Below are positions 8,090-15,010 of a DNA stretch of 64,000 nucleotides, piece after piece. Position 1 is the first letter of the stretch, and each line of letters begins with the position of its first letter. The position numbers were made by a program, and so were the translations under genes. The notes below the pieces were generated by a model that saw only the letters and a program-made list of their open reading frames with translations, made no database searches and had not been told where the DNA came from. Source of the DNA: JABDJX01 sp039942715 (GTDB taxonomy: Bacteria > Pseudomonadota > Alphaproteobacteria > Rhodobacterales > Rhodobacteraceae); contig JBDVBY010000001.1 in NCBI GenBank assembly GCA_039942715.1, forward strand, positions 310,001 through 374,000. Direction: 5' to 3'.

Positions 8090-8748
8090 CAGTCCAGACT
8101 AAGCTGATAACCTTGGCCACGTGCACTTGTGATCAGCTCCTTGCCCAGTTTCTTGCGCAACCGATTAACGAAAACGGCGATAGTATTGGAATCGCGATCA
8201 CCGTCATATTCATAAATGTGTTCGGACAATTCTGTGCGCGAGATCATGCGACCTGCATTGTGGAACATATAGGCCAGCACGGCCAATTCCTGCGCGGTCA
8301 GCGATACTGGCATGCCGTTGTTCAGCACTTTGTTTGTGCGGCTGTCAAAGACGATTGGACCCTTTTGAAAGACCGGATTCGCATTGCCCGATTGGCGACG
8401 GATCATCGCCCTAATCCGCGCGGAAAGCTCGGGCATGTGGAATGGTTTGGTCATGTAATCATCGGCACCCGCATCTAAACCATCAACGCGTTCAGACCAT
8501 CCATCGCGCGCCGTTAGAATTAATACAGGGGTCGCGACGTTCTCTTTTCGCCATTTTTTCAAGACAGTGATTCCGTCCCGCTCGGGCAGGCCAATGTCCA
8601 AAACAACAAGGTCGTAAGGCTCTGTAGAGCCCAAAAACAAGGCTTCCTCGCCATTTGCTGCGATATCAACGGCGCGGCCTTCTTCGCTCAAAGCGGCTTT
8701 GATTTGTTGACTTAAAGTTGCGTCATCTTCGGCGACTAGAATTCTCAT
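8089..8748 (-). CDS. OmpR-family response regulator, FeuP/PhoP-like
   Basis: Two-domain transcriptional regulator of 219 residues. Receiver domain: acidic pocket VAEDD, phospho-acceptor Asp51 in VVLDIGLPERDG, switch Thr in LILTARD and Lys in MTKPFHM. C-terminal winged helix: LTAQELAVLAYMFHNAGRMISRTELSEHIYEYDGDRDSNTIAVFVNRLRKKLG region, the PhoP/FeuP-type recognition helix. It is translationally coupled to the kinase downstream. Tandem TGAAC half-sites 11 bp apart in the PepSY upstream region could be its operator (separate entry). Confidence 0.93.
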   Translation of the reverse strand: MRILVAEDDATLSQQIKAALSEEGRAVDIAANGEEALFLGSTEPYDLVVLDIGLPERDGITVLKKWRKENVATPVLILTARDGWSERVDGLDAGADDYMTKPFHMPELSARIRAMIRRQSGNANPVFQKGPIVFDSRTNKVLNNGMPVSLTAQELAVLAYMFHNAGRMISRTELSEHIYEYDGDRDSNTIAVFVNRLRKKLGKELITSARGQGYQLSLD

Positions 8749-8805
8749 GCCAAATGGCTAGCGCGCGCTCGCGGCTATATTGTGGCGTACTTCCGGCTAT
8801 TATGG

Positions 8806-9318
8806 CTACTTTTTGCCGCCGCCACCGCCGCCGGAATTGCCACCGCCGCCAGAGTTGCCACTACCAGAATTCCCATTGCCGCCGGAATTGCCGTTGCCGT
8901 TCCCGCCGGAGTTTCCGTTCCCATTACCACCGGAGCTTCCCTTGCCTTTGTTCCCAGATGAAGAGTTGTTGGAATTACCCTTCGCCTTGGTGGCAGTCAG
9001 TACATCTTTTACGACGGATGATTTGCTGGACATGAACTTGCCGGATCGCGCGTTCACAACAGCAACCGTCAGTTTGCCATCAGGTTTCTTTAGAACAACG
9101 TGGTAATAAATCTCGTCTGATTCAAAAGCGCGAACATCCACCAACTGTCCATCGGTTTTAGAGGCCATCACCTTAATCAGACGTGACAGACTCATGCTGT
9201 TTCCCAAACGCACGTTTTCGCGCAGTTCACTGCGTGCCAGCTCGCGCACATCCGCAAACGCAGGCGCGCTCAAAATGCCTGAAAGAATCAGAACAGTGGG
9301 AAGAAGCATGTGTTTCAT
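8806..9318 (-). CDS. Exported PepSY-like protein with Gly/Asn-rich tail
   Basis: Secreted or periplasmic protein of 170 residues. A signal peptide (about 1-22, ending APAFA) precedes a PepSY-type domain (about 23-105; ELRENVRLGNSMSLSRLI, VDVRAFESDEIYYHV, GKLTVAVVNARSGK) and a low-complexity tail of roughly 60 residues made of G, N and S (GGNGNGNSGG units) ending GGKK. The start is the ATG at 9318; the longer frame to 9381 would put a non-signal sequence in front. PepSY domains next to two-component systems often bind or modulate the sensor or act as periplasmic inhibitors; a role in signalling to the adjacent kinase is inference. The tail is encoded by an imperfect GGN-type DNA repeat at about 8815-8940. 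Confidence 0.75.
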   Translation of the reverse strand: MKHMLLPTVLILSGILSAPAFADVRELARSELRENVRLGNSMSLSRLIKVMASKTDGQLVDVRAFESDEIYYHVVLKKPDGKLTVAVVNARSGKFMSSKSSVVKDVLTATKAKGNSNNSSSGNKGKGSSGGNGNGNSGGNGNGNSGGNGNSGSGNSGGGGNSGGGGGGKK

Positions 9319-9337
9319 CGTTAGAGTTTTACACAAT

Positions 9338-9359
9338 CCAAGTTGAACGCAGGATGAAC
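9338..9359. promoter_or_regulatory. Tandem TGAAC half-sites, candidate response-regulator operator
   Basis: Two 11-mers, CCAAGTTGAAC and GCAGGATGAAC, stand in tandem so that TGAAC recurs at 11-bp spacing, the layout recognised by OmpR-family dimers. A further GTTCA in opposite orientation occurs at 9376-9380. The site is in the divergent region between the PepSY gene and the Gly/Asn-rich protein gene, 20 nt upstream of the PepSY start. Only two copies, so suggestive. Confidence 0.35.
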
Positions 9360-9454
9360 AATGCGTTGCCGCAGCGTTCATGGTCGACGTGATTATCTAT
9401 GTGTAACGCGGCATCCAAAAGGCACGGTCGCGACAAAAATTGGAGAAGATACTT

Positions 9455-10513
9455 ATGAAACCGTTCACTGGCTTTTTGAAAATTTCGACCTTGTCTGTCG
9501 CTCTTCTTGCAACCACTGCGATTGTTGCATCGGTCGCGATGCCTGACGTTGCTTATGCGGGCAAGGGCAACGGCAATGGAAACGGTGGTGGCAACGGCGG
9601 AAATAGCGCTGACAAGGGCAACAGCGGCAAGTCCGGTGCGGACAAAGGCAACAGTGCCAAATCAAAGGCCAAAGGAACTTCGGCAAAGGCCAAGTCAAAG
9701 TCAAAGCGCGCGTCTGGCAACCCAATCAAAGCCATTGGCGATTTGTTCAAGAAGAAAAGCGATGCGCCAAAAGTGAAGCGTGCTTCAAAAACAAAGAGCG
9801 TTGCAAAGACCAAGCGTGTGGTAAAAACGGCTCCGACCGAAACATCTGCGCCCAAACCACGCGGCAATCCATTAGTACGAACACTGGGTGTGCACCCAAG
9901 CGAGCTTGGCGCCTTGAATGCGGCAAACGCGTCGCCCAACGCGCTTGCAAACGCGTCTCCTAACTCGCGCGTTGGAAAACTGGCGATCTATGCCGGCGAA
10001 GTTGAAGCGGGTCGGGAGCTTGAAGCTGACCTGCTCGCAGCTCAGGAGGTTTTGGACACGTTGGATGCGCCCGAGCGCGATAGCGCCCAGATCGACGCGG
10101 CGATAGCTGATGCAGATGCGATCAGAACAACGCGTATGAACGATCTTGACGGTCTGCTTGTAGATTTGGAAGCGGCCGGTGGCGAAGATGCTGACATTGA
10201 AGCTCAGATTGAAACGGCCACAGCAGACATTGGAACTTTGGATGAAGAGATCGCCGCCCTGACGCAAGAACGTGCTGATGGCGAGGCATATGAGTCCGCA
10301 GCAGAAGATGTTGCGACCCTCGAAGAAGACTTGGCAACCCAGGCGGACACCCAGCGTGCTGCCCTTGAAGCGGCTGCCAATAAAGAGGTGACGGATGCGG
10401 TAGAGGCGGCGGTGCAGTCGCTGCTAGGCATAGATCAGCTTCCCGAAACAGACTCCGGCGATGATGTTGTCGAAGACATTGTGGAAGAAGACGACATCGT
10501 GGCTTTGGACTGA
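9455..10513 (+). CDS. Exported protein with Gly/Asn-rich, basic and acidic coiled-coil segments
   Basis: Secreted or periplasmic protein of 352 residues, function unknown. The layout is a signal peptide (about 1-37, ending VAYA), a GNGNGN low-complexity run, a Lys/Ala/Ser-rich strongly basic region (about 50-130), a conserved-looking central stretch HPSELGALNAANASPNALA, a long Ala/Asp/Glu-rich segment of coiled-coil character (about 175-320) and a very acidic C-terminus. The start is ATG 9455 with GGAG nine bases upstream; a TTG at 9440 is in frame but less likely. It is divergent from the PepSY gene, which has a similar Gly/Asn run, so both may act in the same envelope process; that is inference. 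A 65-aa gene follows. Confidence 0.78.
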   Translation: MKPFTGFLKISTLSVALLATTAIVASVAMPDVAYAGKGNGNGNGGGNGGNSADKGNSGKSGADKGNSAKSKAKGTSAKAKSKSKRASGNPIKAIGDLFKKKSDAPKVKRASKTKSVAKTKRVVKTAPTETSAPKPRGNPLVRTLGVHPSELGALNAANASPNALANASPNSRVGKLAIYAGEVEAGRELEADLLAAQEVLDTLDAPERDSAQIDAAIADADAIRTTRMNDLDGLLVDLEAAGGEDADIEAQIETATADIGTLDEEIAALTQERADGEAYESAAEDVATLEEDLATQADTQRAALEAAANKEVTDAVEAAVQSLLGIDQLPETDSGDDVVEDIVEEDDIVALD

Positions 10514-10537
10514 TCAGGCCTACCGACCCACCGACAC

Positions 10538-10572
10538 TGTCCCGACGCGTGCCCCCAATGCGCGTCGGGACA
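10538..10572 (+). terminator. Perfect 12-bp intercistronic hairpin
   Basis: TGTCCCGACGCG and its exact reverse complement enclose an 11-nt loop, and AAAATC rather than a T-run follows. It lies 24 nt after the stop of the exported protein gene and directly before the Shine-Dalgarno sequence of the 65-aa gene. With no U-tract it is more likely an mRNA-stabilising or partial-termination element than a full intrinsic terminator. Confidence 0.6.
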
Positions 10573-10592
10573 AAATCAAGGAGGCTGATAAA

Positions 10593-10790
10593 ATGACACA
10601 GCATTCACCAGAGTGGTTCAACGCCGTTCTTGAAAACCTTGAGGCGTATTGCTTGGCAAACTCGCCGCCGCAATCAGAAGAAGCTATTGCCCGCGCAGTC
10701 CAAAAAGCAAAGTCGGAATCCCGATCAGAAATGCTGGATGCGGCGATGGCTGTAAGTGCGGCAAGAGCTATGAAGGCTGCGTTGATGTAG
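10593..10790 (+). CDS. Hypothetical protein, 65 aa
   Basis: Small soluble protein, not recognised. Start ATG 10593 is preceded by AAGGAG with about nine bases of spacing, one of the best ribosome-binding sites in the area. The peptide is predicted largely helical: EWFNAVLENLEAYCLANSPP, then EEAIARAVQKAKSESRSEML and an Ala/Met-rich end. It follows the exported coiled-coil protein gene on the same strand, with the 12-bp hairpin between them, so expression may be uncoupled from it. Confidence 0.7.
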   Translation: MTQHSPEWFNAVLENLEAYCLANSPPQSEEAIARAVQKAKSESRSEMLDAAMAVSAARAMKAALM

Positions 10791-10963
10791 TCGCAAATGC
10801 CAGCGTTTTGTGGGATACAGTAAGAAGTTGCCGGAGTAAGGCCAGCTCATAAACAATCAAAGCTGACATTTGTACTATCCGCAGTATCCAGCACTTCGGG
10901 CTCAAAGCCGACCTTCACCGCTGGAGTCATTTCAGTTCGAAGCTTTTACATAAGGACAGCCGC

Positions 10964-10983
10964 CCTGAACCAATTGGCTCAGG
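10964..10983 (-). terminator. Weak palindrome after DAHP synthase gene
   Basis: CCTGAaCCAATTGGcTCAGG is a near-perfect 20-bp palindrome 11 nt past the stop of the DAHP synthase gene (read on the minus strand). It could fold into an 8-bp stem with an AATT loop, but there is no T-run, so termination is uncertain. Confidence 0.35.
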
Positions 10984-10993
10984 ACAGTTTGTC

Positions 10994-12364
10994 TTATGCC
11001 GTCGCAGCGCTCTTGTTCTGCGCGCGACGCGCTGACAGCTCTTCAGCCACCAAAAACGCCAGTTCCAGCGACTGAGATTCGTTCAGGCGGGGATCGCACG
11101 CTGTGTGGTACCGACTGGCCAGGTCTTCGTCGGTGACGGCACGTACACCACCGGTGCACTCTGTGACGTCTTGCCCGGTCATCTCGAAATGCACACCACC
11201 GGGGATCGTGCCCTCGGCTGCGTGGATCTGGAAGAACTCGCGCACTTCGCGCAGCACACTGTCGAAGGGGCGGGTCTTGTAGCCCGTTGAAGATTTGATC
11301 GTATTGCCGTGCATCGGATCGCAAGACCAGACGACCTTTGCGCCCTCTTCCTGAACTGTTTTGATCAAGCGCGGCAGGTGTTCGGCGACTGAACCAGCCC
11401 CGAAACGTGCGATCAGCGTCAAACGCCCGGCTTCATTTTCCGGGTTCAGCTTGTTCATCAGCACTCTGAGATCATCGGCCGTCGTTGTCGGACCGCACTT
11501 CAGACCAATCGGGTTCTGAACGCCGCGGGCAAATTCAACATGCGCGCCATCAGGCTGACGGGTGCGATCGCCGATCCAGATCATGTGACCCGACCCAGCA
11601 ACCCACTTGCCCGAAGTGGAATCAACCCGTGTCAGCGCCTCTTCATACTCAAGCAACAGCGACTCGTGGCTGGTGTAGAAATCAACCGTGCTCAAATCTT
11701 TGGTCGTCTCTGCCGTCATACCTGCGGCGGTCATGAAATCGAGCGTATCGGAAATCCGGTTCGCCATATCGCGGTATTTCTCAGCCTCGTCCCGTCCGGT
11801 GAACCCAAGAGTCCAACCATGCACGTGGTGCACATCGGCGTAACCACCCTTTGAAAAGGCGCGCAGCAAGTTCAGCGTCGCCGCCGCCTGCGTGTACGCC
11901 TGCAACATCTTGTTCGGATCGGGAATGCGAGACGCTTCGGTGAAGTCCAGATCGTTAATGATGTCACCACGGTAGCTTGGCAGCTCCACGCCATTTGACA
12001 CTTCGGTAGGTGCAGAACGCGGCTTGGCGAACTGACCCGCCATGCGGCCCACTTTGACCACCGGCACTTTGGCACCAAAGGTCAAAACCATCGCCATCTG
12101 CAACATCACTTTGAAGGTGTCGCGGATGTTATCAGCGGAGAACTCGGCAAAACTCTCGGCGCAATCGCCACCTTGAAGCAGGAACGCTTCGCCCCGGCTG
12201 GCATCGCCAAGCTTGGCTTTCAAAGTGCGTGTTTCGCCTGCAAAGACCAGCGGTGGATACTTTCCAAGCTGCGTCTCAACTGCGTTAAGCGCCTCGGTAT
12301 CCAGATAGTCTGGCATCTGAACCCGCGGTTTTTGTCTCCAACCAGATTTTTGCCATTCGCTCAT
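10994..12364 (-). CDS. Class II 3-deoxy-7-phosphoheptulonate (DAHP) synthase
   Basis: First enzyme of the shikimate pathway: condenses phosphoenolpyruvate with erythrose-4-phosphate. The 456 residues are of the plant/Mycobacterium-like type II class. Visible motifs: WQKSGWRQKPRVQMPDY near the start, LLQGGDCAESF (active-site and metal Cys region), KVGRMAGQFAKPRS, HVHGWTLGF, KCGPTTTADDL, RFGAGSVAEHLP, WSCDPMHGNT (metal ligand region) and GGVHFEMTGQDVTECTGG. Length is normal. The gene is monocistronic and divergent from the GlxA-type regulator with about 174 bp between the starts. Confidence 0.97.
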   Translation of the reverse strand: MSEWQKSGWRQKPRVQMPDYLDTEALNAVETQLGKYPPLVFAGETRTLKAKLGDASRGEAFLLQGGDCAESFAEFSADNIRDTFKVMLQMAMVLTFGAKVPVVKVGRMAGQFAKPRSAPTEVSNGVELPSYRGDIINDLDFTEASRIPDPNKMLQAYTQAAATLNLLRAFSKGGYADVHHVHGWTLGFTGRDEAEKYRDMANRISDTLDFMTAAGMTAETTKDLSTVDFYTSHESLLLEYEEALTRVDSTSGKWVAGSGHMIWIGDRTRQPDGAHVEFARGVQNPIGLKCGPTTTADDLRVLMNKLNPENEAGRLTLIARFGAGSVAEHLPRLIKTVQEEGAKVVWSCDPMHGNTIKSSTGYKTRPFDSVLREVREFFQIHAAEGTIPGGVHFEMTGQDVTECTGGVRAVTDEDLASRYHTACDPRLNESQSLELAFLVAEELSARRAQNKSAATA

Positions 12365-12538
12365 ATCACTGTCCTTGCAGATTTTGCGTTGCGATTTGCG
12401 CTTATAGGATAGGCCTGTGCGCTTGAAAACAGCAATTCGTCCACAGGTTGATACATCAACAAGGCTTGCCCCAACCTCAAAATTGGTGTTCGACTTTTTT
12501 CACTGGCACGCGAGGGTGCCGGGTTTGGAACAAAACCC

Positions 12539-13543
12539 ATGACACATGGCGCTGAAATCATCGAAGTTGAGGCCGCTGGCGCGCCCAAGCGCTTTGCGTT
12601 TGTGCTGCTTAATCAATTTACACTCTTAGGCTATGCCTGCGCGATTGAATGTCTGCGCATCGCCAACCGCATGTCGGATCAAACCTTGTATGAATGGCGT
12701 GTGATCGGTGAAGGCGGCGATGGGGTGCGCTGTTCGGCAGATACCAACTTTAAACTTGATGATGACTTGATCGAATTGCGCCGCGATGAAACAGCAATTC
12801 TGTGCGGTGGTATGGATATTTCCGGGGCCACCTCCAAGAAACTGCTTAATTGGGTGCGGCGCGAGGCGCGGCGTGGGGTCAAGTTTGGCGGTCTGTGCTC
12901 TGCGGCGTATTCGCTTGCTAAGGCCGGGTTGCTTGATGGGAAAAAGGCGACGATCCATTGGGAGAACCACGATAGTTTTGTTGAGGAGTTTGAAGAGGTT
13001 AATCTGACGAAATCGGTCTTTGTGGTCGATGGGAACACGTTTACCACAGCCGGCGGTACAGCTTCGATTGATTTGATGCTGAAATTCATCGCTGACGATC
13101 ACGGCGAAGACCTTGCCGGGGCTGTGGCGGATCAGTTGATCTATACTTCGATCCGTACGGACCAGGACACGCAGCGTCTTTCGATCCCCACACGCATCGG
13201 CGTGCGTCATCCAAAGCTATCGACCGCGATCCAGATCATGGAATCTCACATTGAAGAACCGAAAAGCCCGGCGACGCTGGCCAAAGAGATTGGCATGTCG
13301 ACGCGTCAGCTTGAGCGGCTATTCAGGCGATATTTAGACCGTTCGCCAAAGCGTTACTACATGGAATTAAGGTTACAAAAAGCACGTAATCTGCTGATGC
13401 AAACCGATATGAGCGTGATCAACGTTGCCCTTGCCTGCGGCTTTGCCTCGCCCTCGCATTTCTCTAAGTGCTATCGCGCGCAGTACAATACGACACCCTA
13501 CCGAGAACGAGGAGCCTTGGCGGGCACTCGGGTCTCGCTTTGA
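12539..13543 (+). CDS. GlxA-type AraC-family transcriptional regulator
   Basis: Regulator of 334 residues with an N-terminal DJ-1/PfpI-like class I glutamine amidotransferase fold (about 15-200; nucleophile-elbow-like FGGLCSAAYSLAKAG with Cys120) and a C-terminal AraC double helix-turn-helix (about 235-325; SPATLAKEIGMSTRQLERLF and INVALACGFASPSHFSKCYR). Relatives include GbdR, CdhR and ArgR-type activators of amine, betaine or arginine catabolism, but the ligand here is unknown. An inverted repeat GGGTTT-N6-AAACCC abuts the start codon (12521-12538) and places the GGAA ribosome-binding site in its loop. The adjacent MFS gene overlaps its stop codon and may carry the inducer. Confidence 0.9.
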   Translation: MTHGAEIIEVEAAGAPKRFAFVLLNQFTLLGYACAIECLRIANRMSDQTLYEWRVIGEGGDGVRCSADTNFKLDDDLIELRRDETAILCGGMDISGATSKKLLNWVRREARRGVKFGGLCSAAYSLAKAGLLDGKKATIHWENHDSFVEEFEEVNLTKSVFVVDGNTFTTAGGTASIDLMLKFIADDHGEDLAGAVADQLIYTSIRTDQDTQRLSIPTRIGVRHPKLSTAIQIMESHIEEPKSPATLAKEIGMSTRQLERLFRRYLDRSPKRYYMELRLQKARNLLMQTDMSVINVALACGFASPSHFSKCYRAQYNTTPYRERGALAGTRVSL

Positions 13544-14763
13544 GCGCGACCACACAGCACGACAGCGCGTATTCCTGGGTCCGCTTAGGCATCTCTATGG
13601 CTGTTGCGATTGTCGGCAGCATTGGGATGTGGGCCTCAATCGTCGTGATGCCCGCGATGCAGGCGGAATTTGGCGTCGAGCGCGCGGTGGCCACCTTTCC
13701 ATACACATTTTCGATGATCGGCTTTGCGGCGGGCACGATTCTGATGGGCCGTGCTCTGGACAGATGGGGCATTACCCCTGTTTTGATTGTCTCGGCAGGG
13801 TTTCTGGCTTTTGGCTTTGGCGGCAGCGCTTTGGCCCCTGAGATCATGCTAGTCGCCGTCCTGCATACGTTTTCTGGCTTTGGCGCCGGGGCAAGCTTTG
13901 CGCCGATCATCGCGGACGCCTCGCAGTGGTTCATGCGCCGCCGAGGCATTGCCGTCGCCATCGCGGCGAGTGGCAACTATCTGGCCGGAGCGGTCTGGCC
14001 TGCCCCCATTGCGTGGATCATGGCCGATCACGGCTGGCGTGGTGCTTATGGGGCCGTTGCGGTGCTAGTGATCGTCACGGTCATCCCCGGCGCGTTGTTG
14101 CTGCGTCGTAAGATCGACGAGGCTTCGACAAACAGCGCCACGGATGCCGCCGCAGCCAAGGTTGAAGCGACGGGCCTTTCCCCGCGTCTTTTGCAATATC
14201 TGTTGATGCTAGCCGGGATCGGCTGTTGCGTTGCGATGTCGATGCCGCAAGTTCACATCGTAGCGCTTTGTATAGACAGGGGTTTTGGCGCTCTTGCGGG
14301 TGCGCAGATGCTCAGTTTGATGCTGTTTGGCGGTGTTTTCTCGCGCCTTGGCTTTGGCATGCTTGCTGATCACCTTGGTGGGCTCAAAACCTTGCTAATC
14401 GGGGCAATGCTTCAATGCCTTGCCCTGTGCCTCTTCCTGATTCAAGGCGATATGGCTTCGCTTTACCTGATTTCCTTAATATTTGGCCTCAGCCAGGGTG
14501 GGATCGTCCCAAGCTACGCGATCATCGTGCGAGAGTTCATGCCGCCCCGTGAGGCGGGCAAGCGCGTTGGGCTAGTAATGTCAGCCACAATCATTGGAAT
14601 GGCCTTTGGCGGATGGTTCTCTGGCTGGCTCTATGATCTGAGCGGGTCATACGCACTGGCGGTTTGGAATGGAGTTGGCTGGAACTTGCTGAACATCGCC
14701 ATCGTTTTGCTGATCCTTGTGCGTATCGGACCGAAAAGACACCCGAAACCTGTTTCGGTATAG
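13540..14763 (+). CDS. MFS transporter
   Basis: Twelve-helix major facilitator of about 407 residues in the inner membrane. Motifs: GRALDRWGI after the second helix (the RxxDRxG loop of the family), TFSGFGAGASFAPIIADAS and SRLGFGMLADHLGG in the second half. The pattern resembles monocarboxylate/oxalate-formate type MFS carriers; the substrate cannot be told. Start: TTG at 13540 overlaps the regulator's stop by four bases (TTGA) and gives a sensible N-terminus before the first helix; the longer ATG frame at 13468 runs inside the regulator gene. No clear Shine-Dalgarno site, so coupling is likely and the start is uncertain. Confidence 0.85.
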   Translation: MSATTQHDSAYSWVRLGISMAVAIVGSIGMWASIVVMPAMQAEFGVERAVATFPYTFSMIGFAAGTILMGRALDRWGITPVLIVSAGFLAFGFGGSALAPEIMLVAVLHTFSGFGAGASFAPIIADASQWFMRRRGIAVAIAASGNYLAGAVWPAPIAWIMADHGWRGAYGAVAVLVIVTVIPGALLLRRKIDEASTNSATDAAAAKVEATGLSPRLLQYLLMLAGIGCCVAMSMPQVHIVALCIDRGFGALAGAQMLSLMLFGGVFSRLGFGMLADHLGGLKTLLIGAMLQCLALCLFLIQGDMASLYLISLIFGLSQGGIVPSYAIIVREFMPPREAGKRVGLVMSATIIGMAFGGWFSGWLYDLSGSYALAVWNGVGWNLLNIAIVLLILVRIGPKRHPKPVSV

Positions 14764-14822
14764 AAGTCGATTCGGCCTTGAAAGCGGCAAAACCTGATGT
14801 CGGGAAAAACGGACGATGGCCC

Positions 14823-14899
14823 CAAAAAAAACGCCCTCACAAGGAGGGCGTTGAGTTATTGAGGCAGGTTTCATACAGGCAAGAAACCTATCGAGCAGT
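14823..14899 (-). ncRNA. Candidate trans-acting sRNA, about 77 nt
   Basis: An intergenic minus-strand unit with all parts of a small RNA gene. A sigma70-like promoter (TTGGCC, 17 bp, TATAAC; 14906-14934) predicts a start near A14899. A 7-bp hairpin AGGTTTC/GAAACCT with a 10-nt loop follows (14866-14889), then an unpaired stretch CTGCCTCAATAACTC, then an intrinsic terminator: AACGCCCTC, loop CTTGT, GAGGGCGTT (14830-14852) and a run of eight T. No reading frame with a ribosome-binding site fits. The terminator arm and loop contain CCTCCTT, complementary to Shine-Dalgarno sequences. It is divergent from the peptide-binding protein gene at 15011. Not matched to a named family by me. Confidence 0.68.
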
Positions 14900-14905
14900 G
14901 CGTTG

Positions 14906-14934
14906 GTTATACGCAACGAATTGCCGGGGGCCAA
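14906..14934 (-). promoter_or_regulatory. Sigma70-type promoter of the candidate sRNA
   Basis: On the minus strand, -35 TTGGCC (14934-14929) and -10 TATAAC (14911-14906) are separated by exactly 17 bp. The -10 matches the consensus at five of six positions and the -35 at three of six (TTG). No minus-strand protein gene lies in the next 2 kb, so the promoter has no other obvious client than the terminator-bounded RNA downstream. Confidence 0.6.
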
Positions 14935-15010
14935 GCTAAAAGTTTGAAAAGGCTAGAAACGACGCCTAGGGTTGAGACAAAGAACAATAAGCACAGGGAT
15001 TGTTGCCAAC

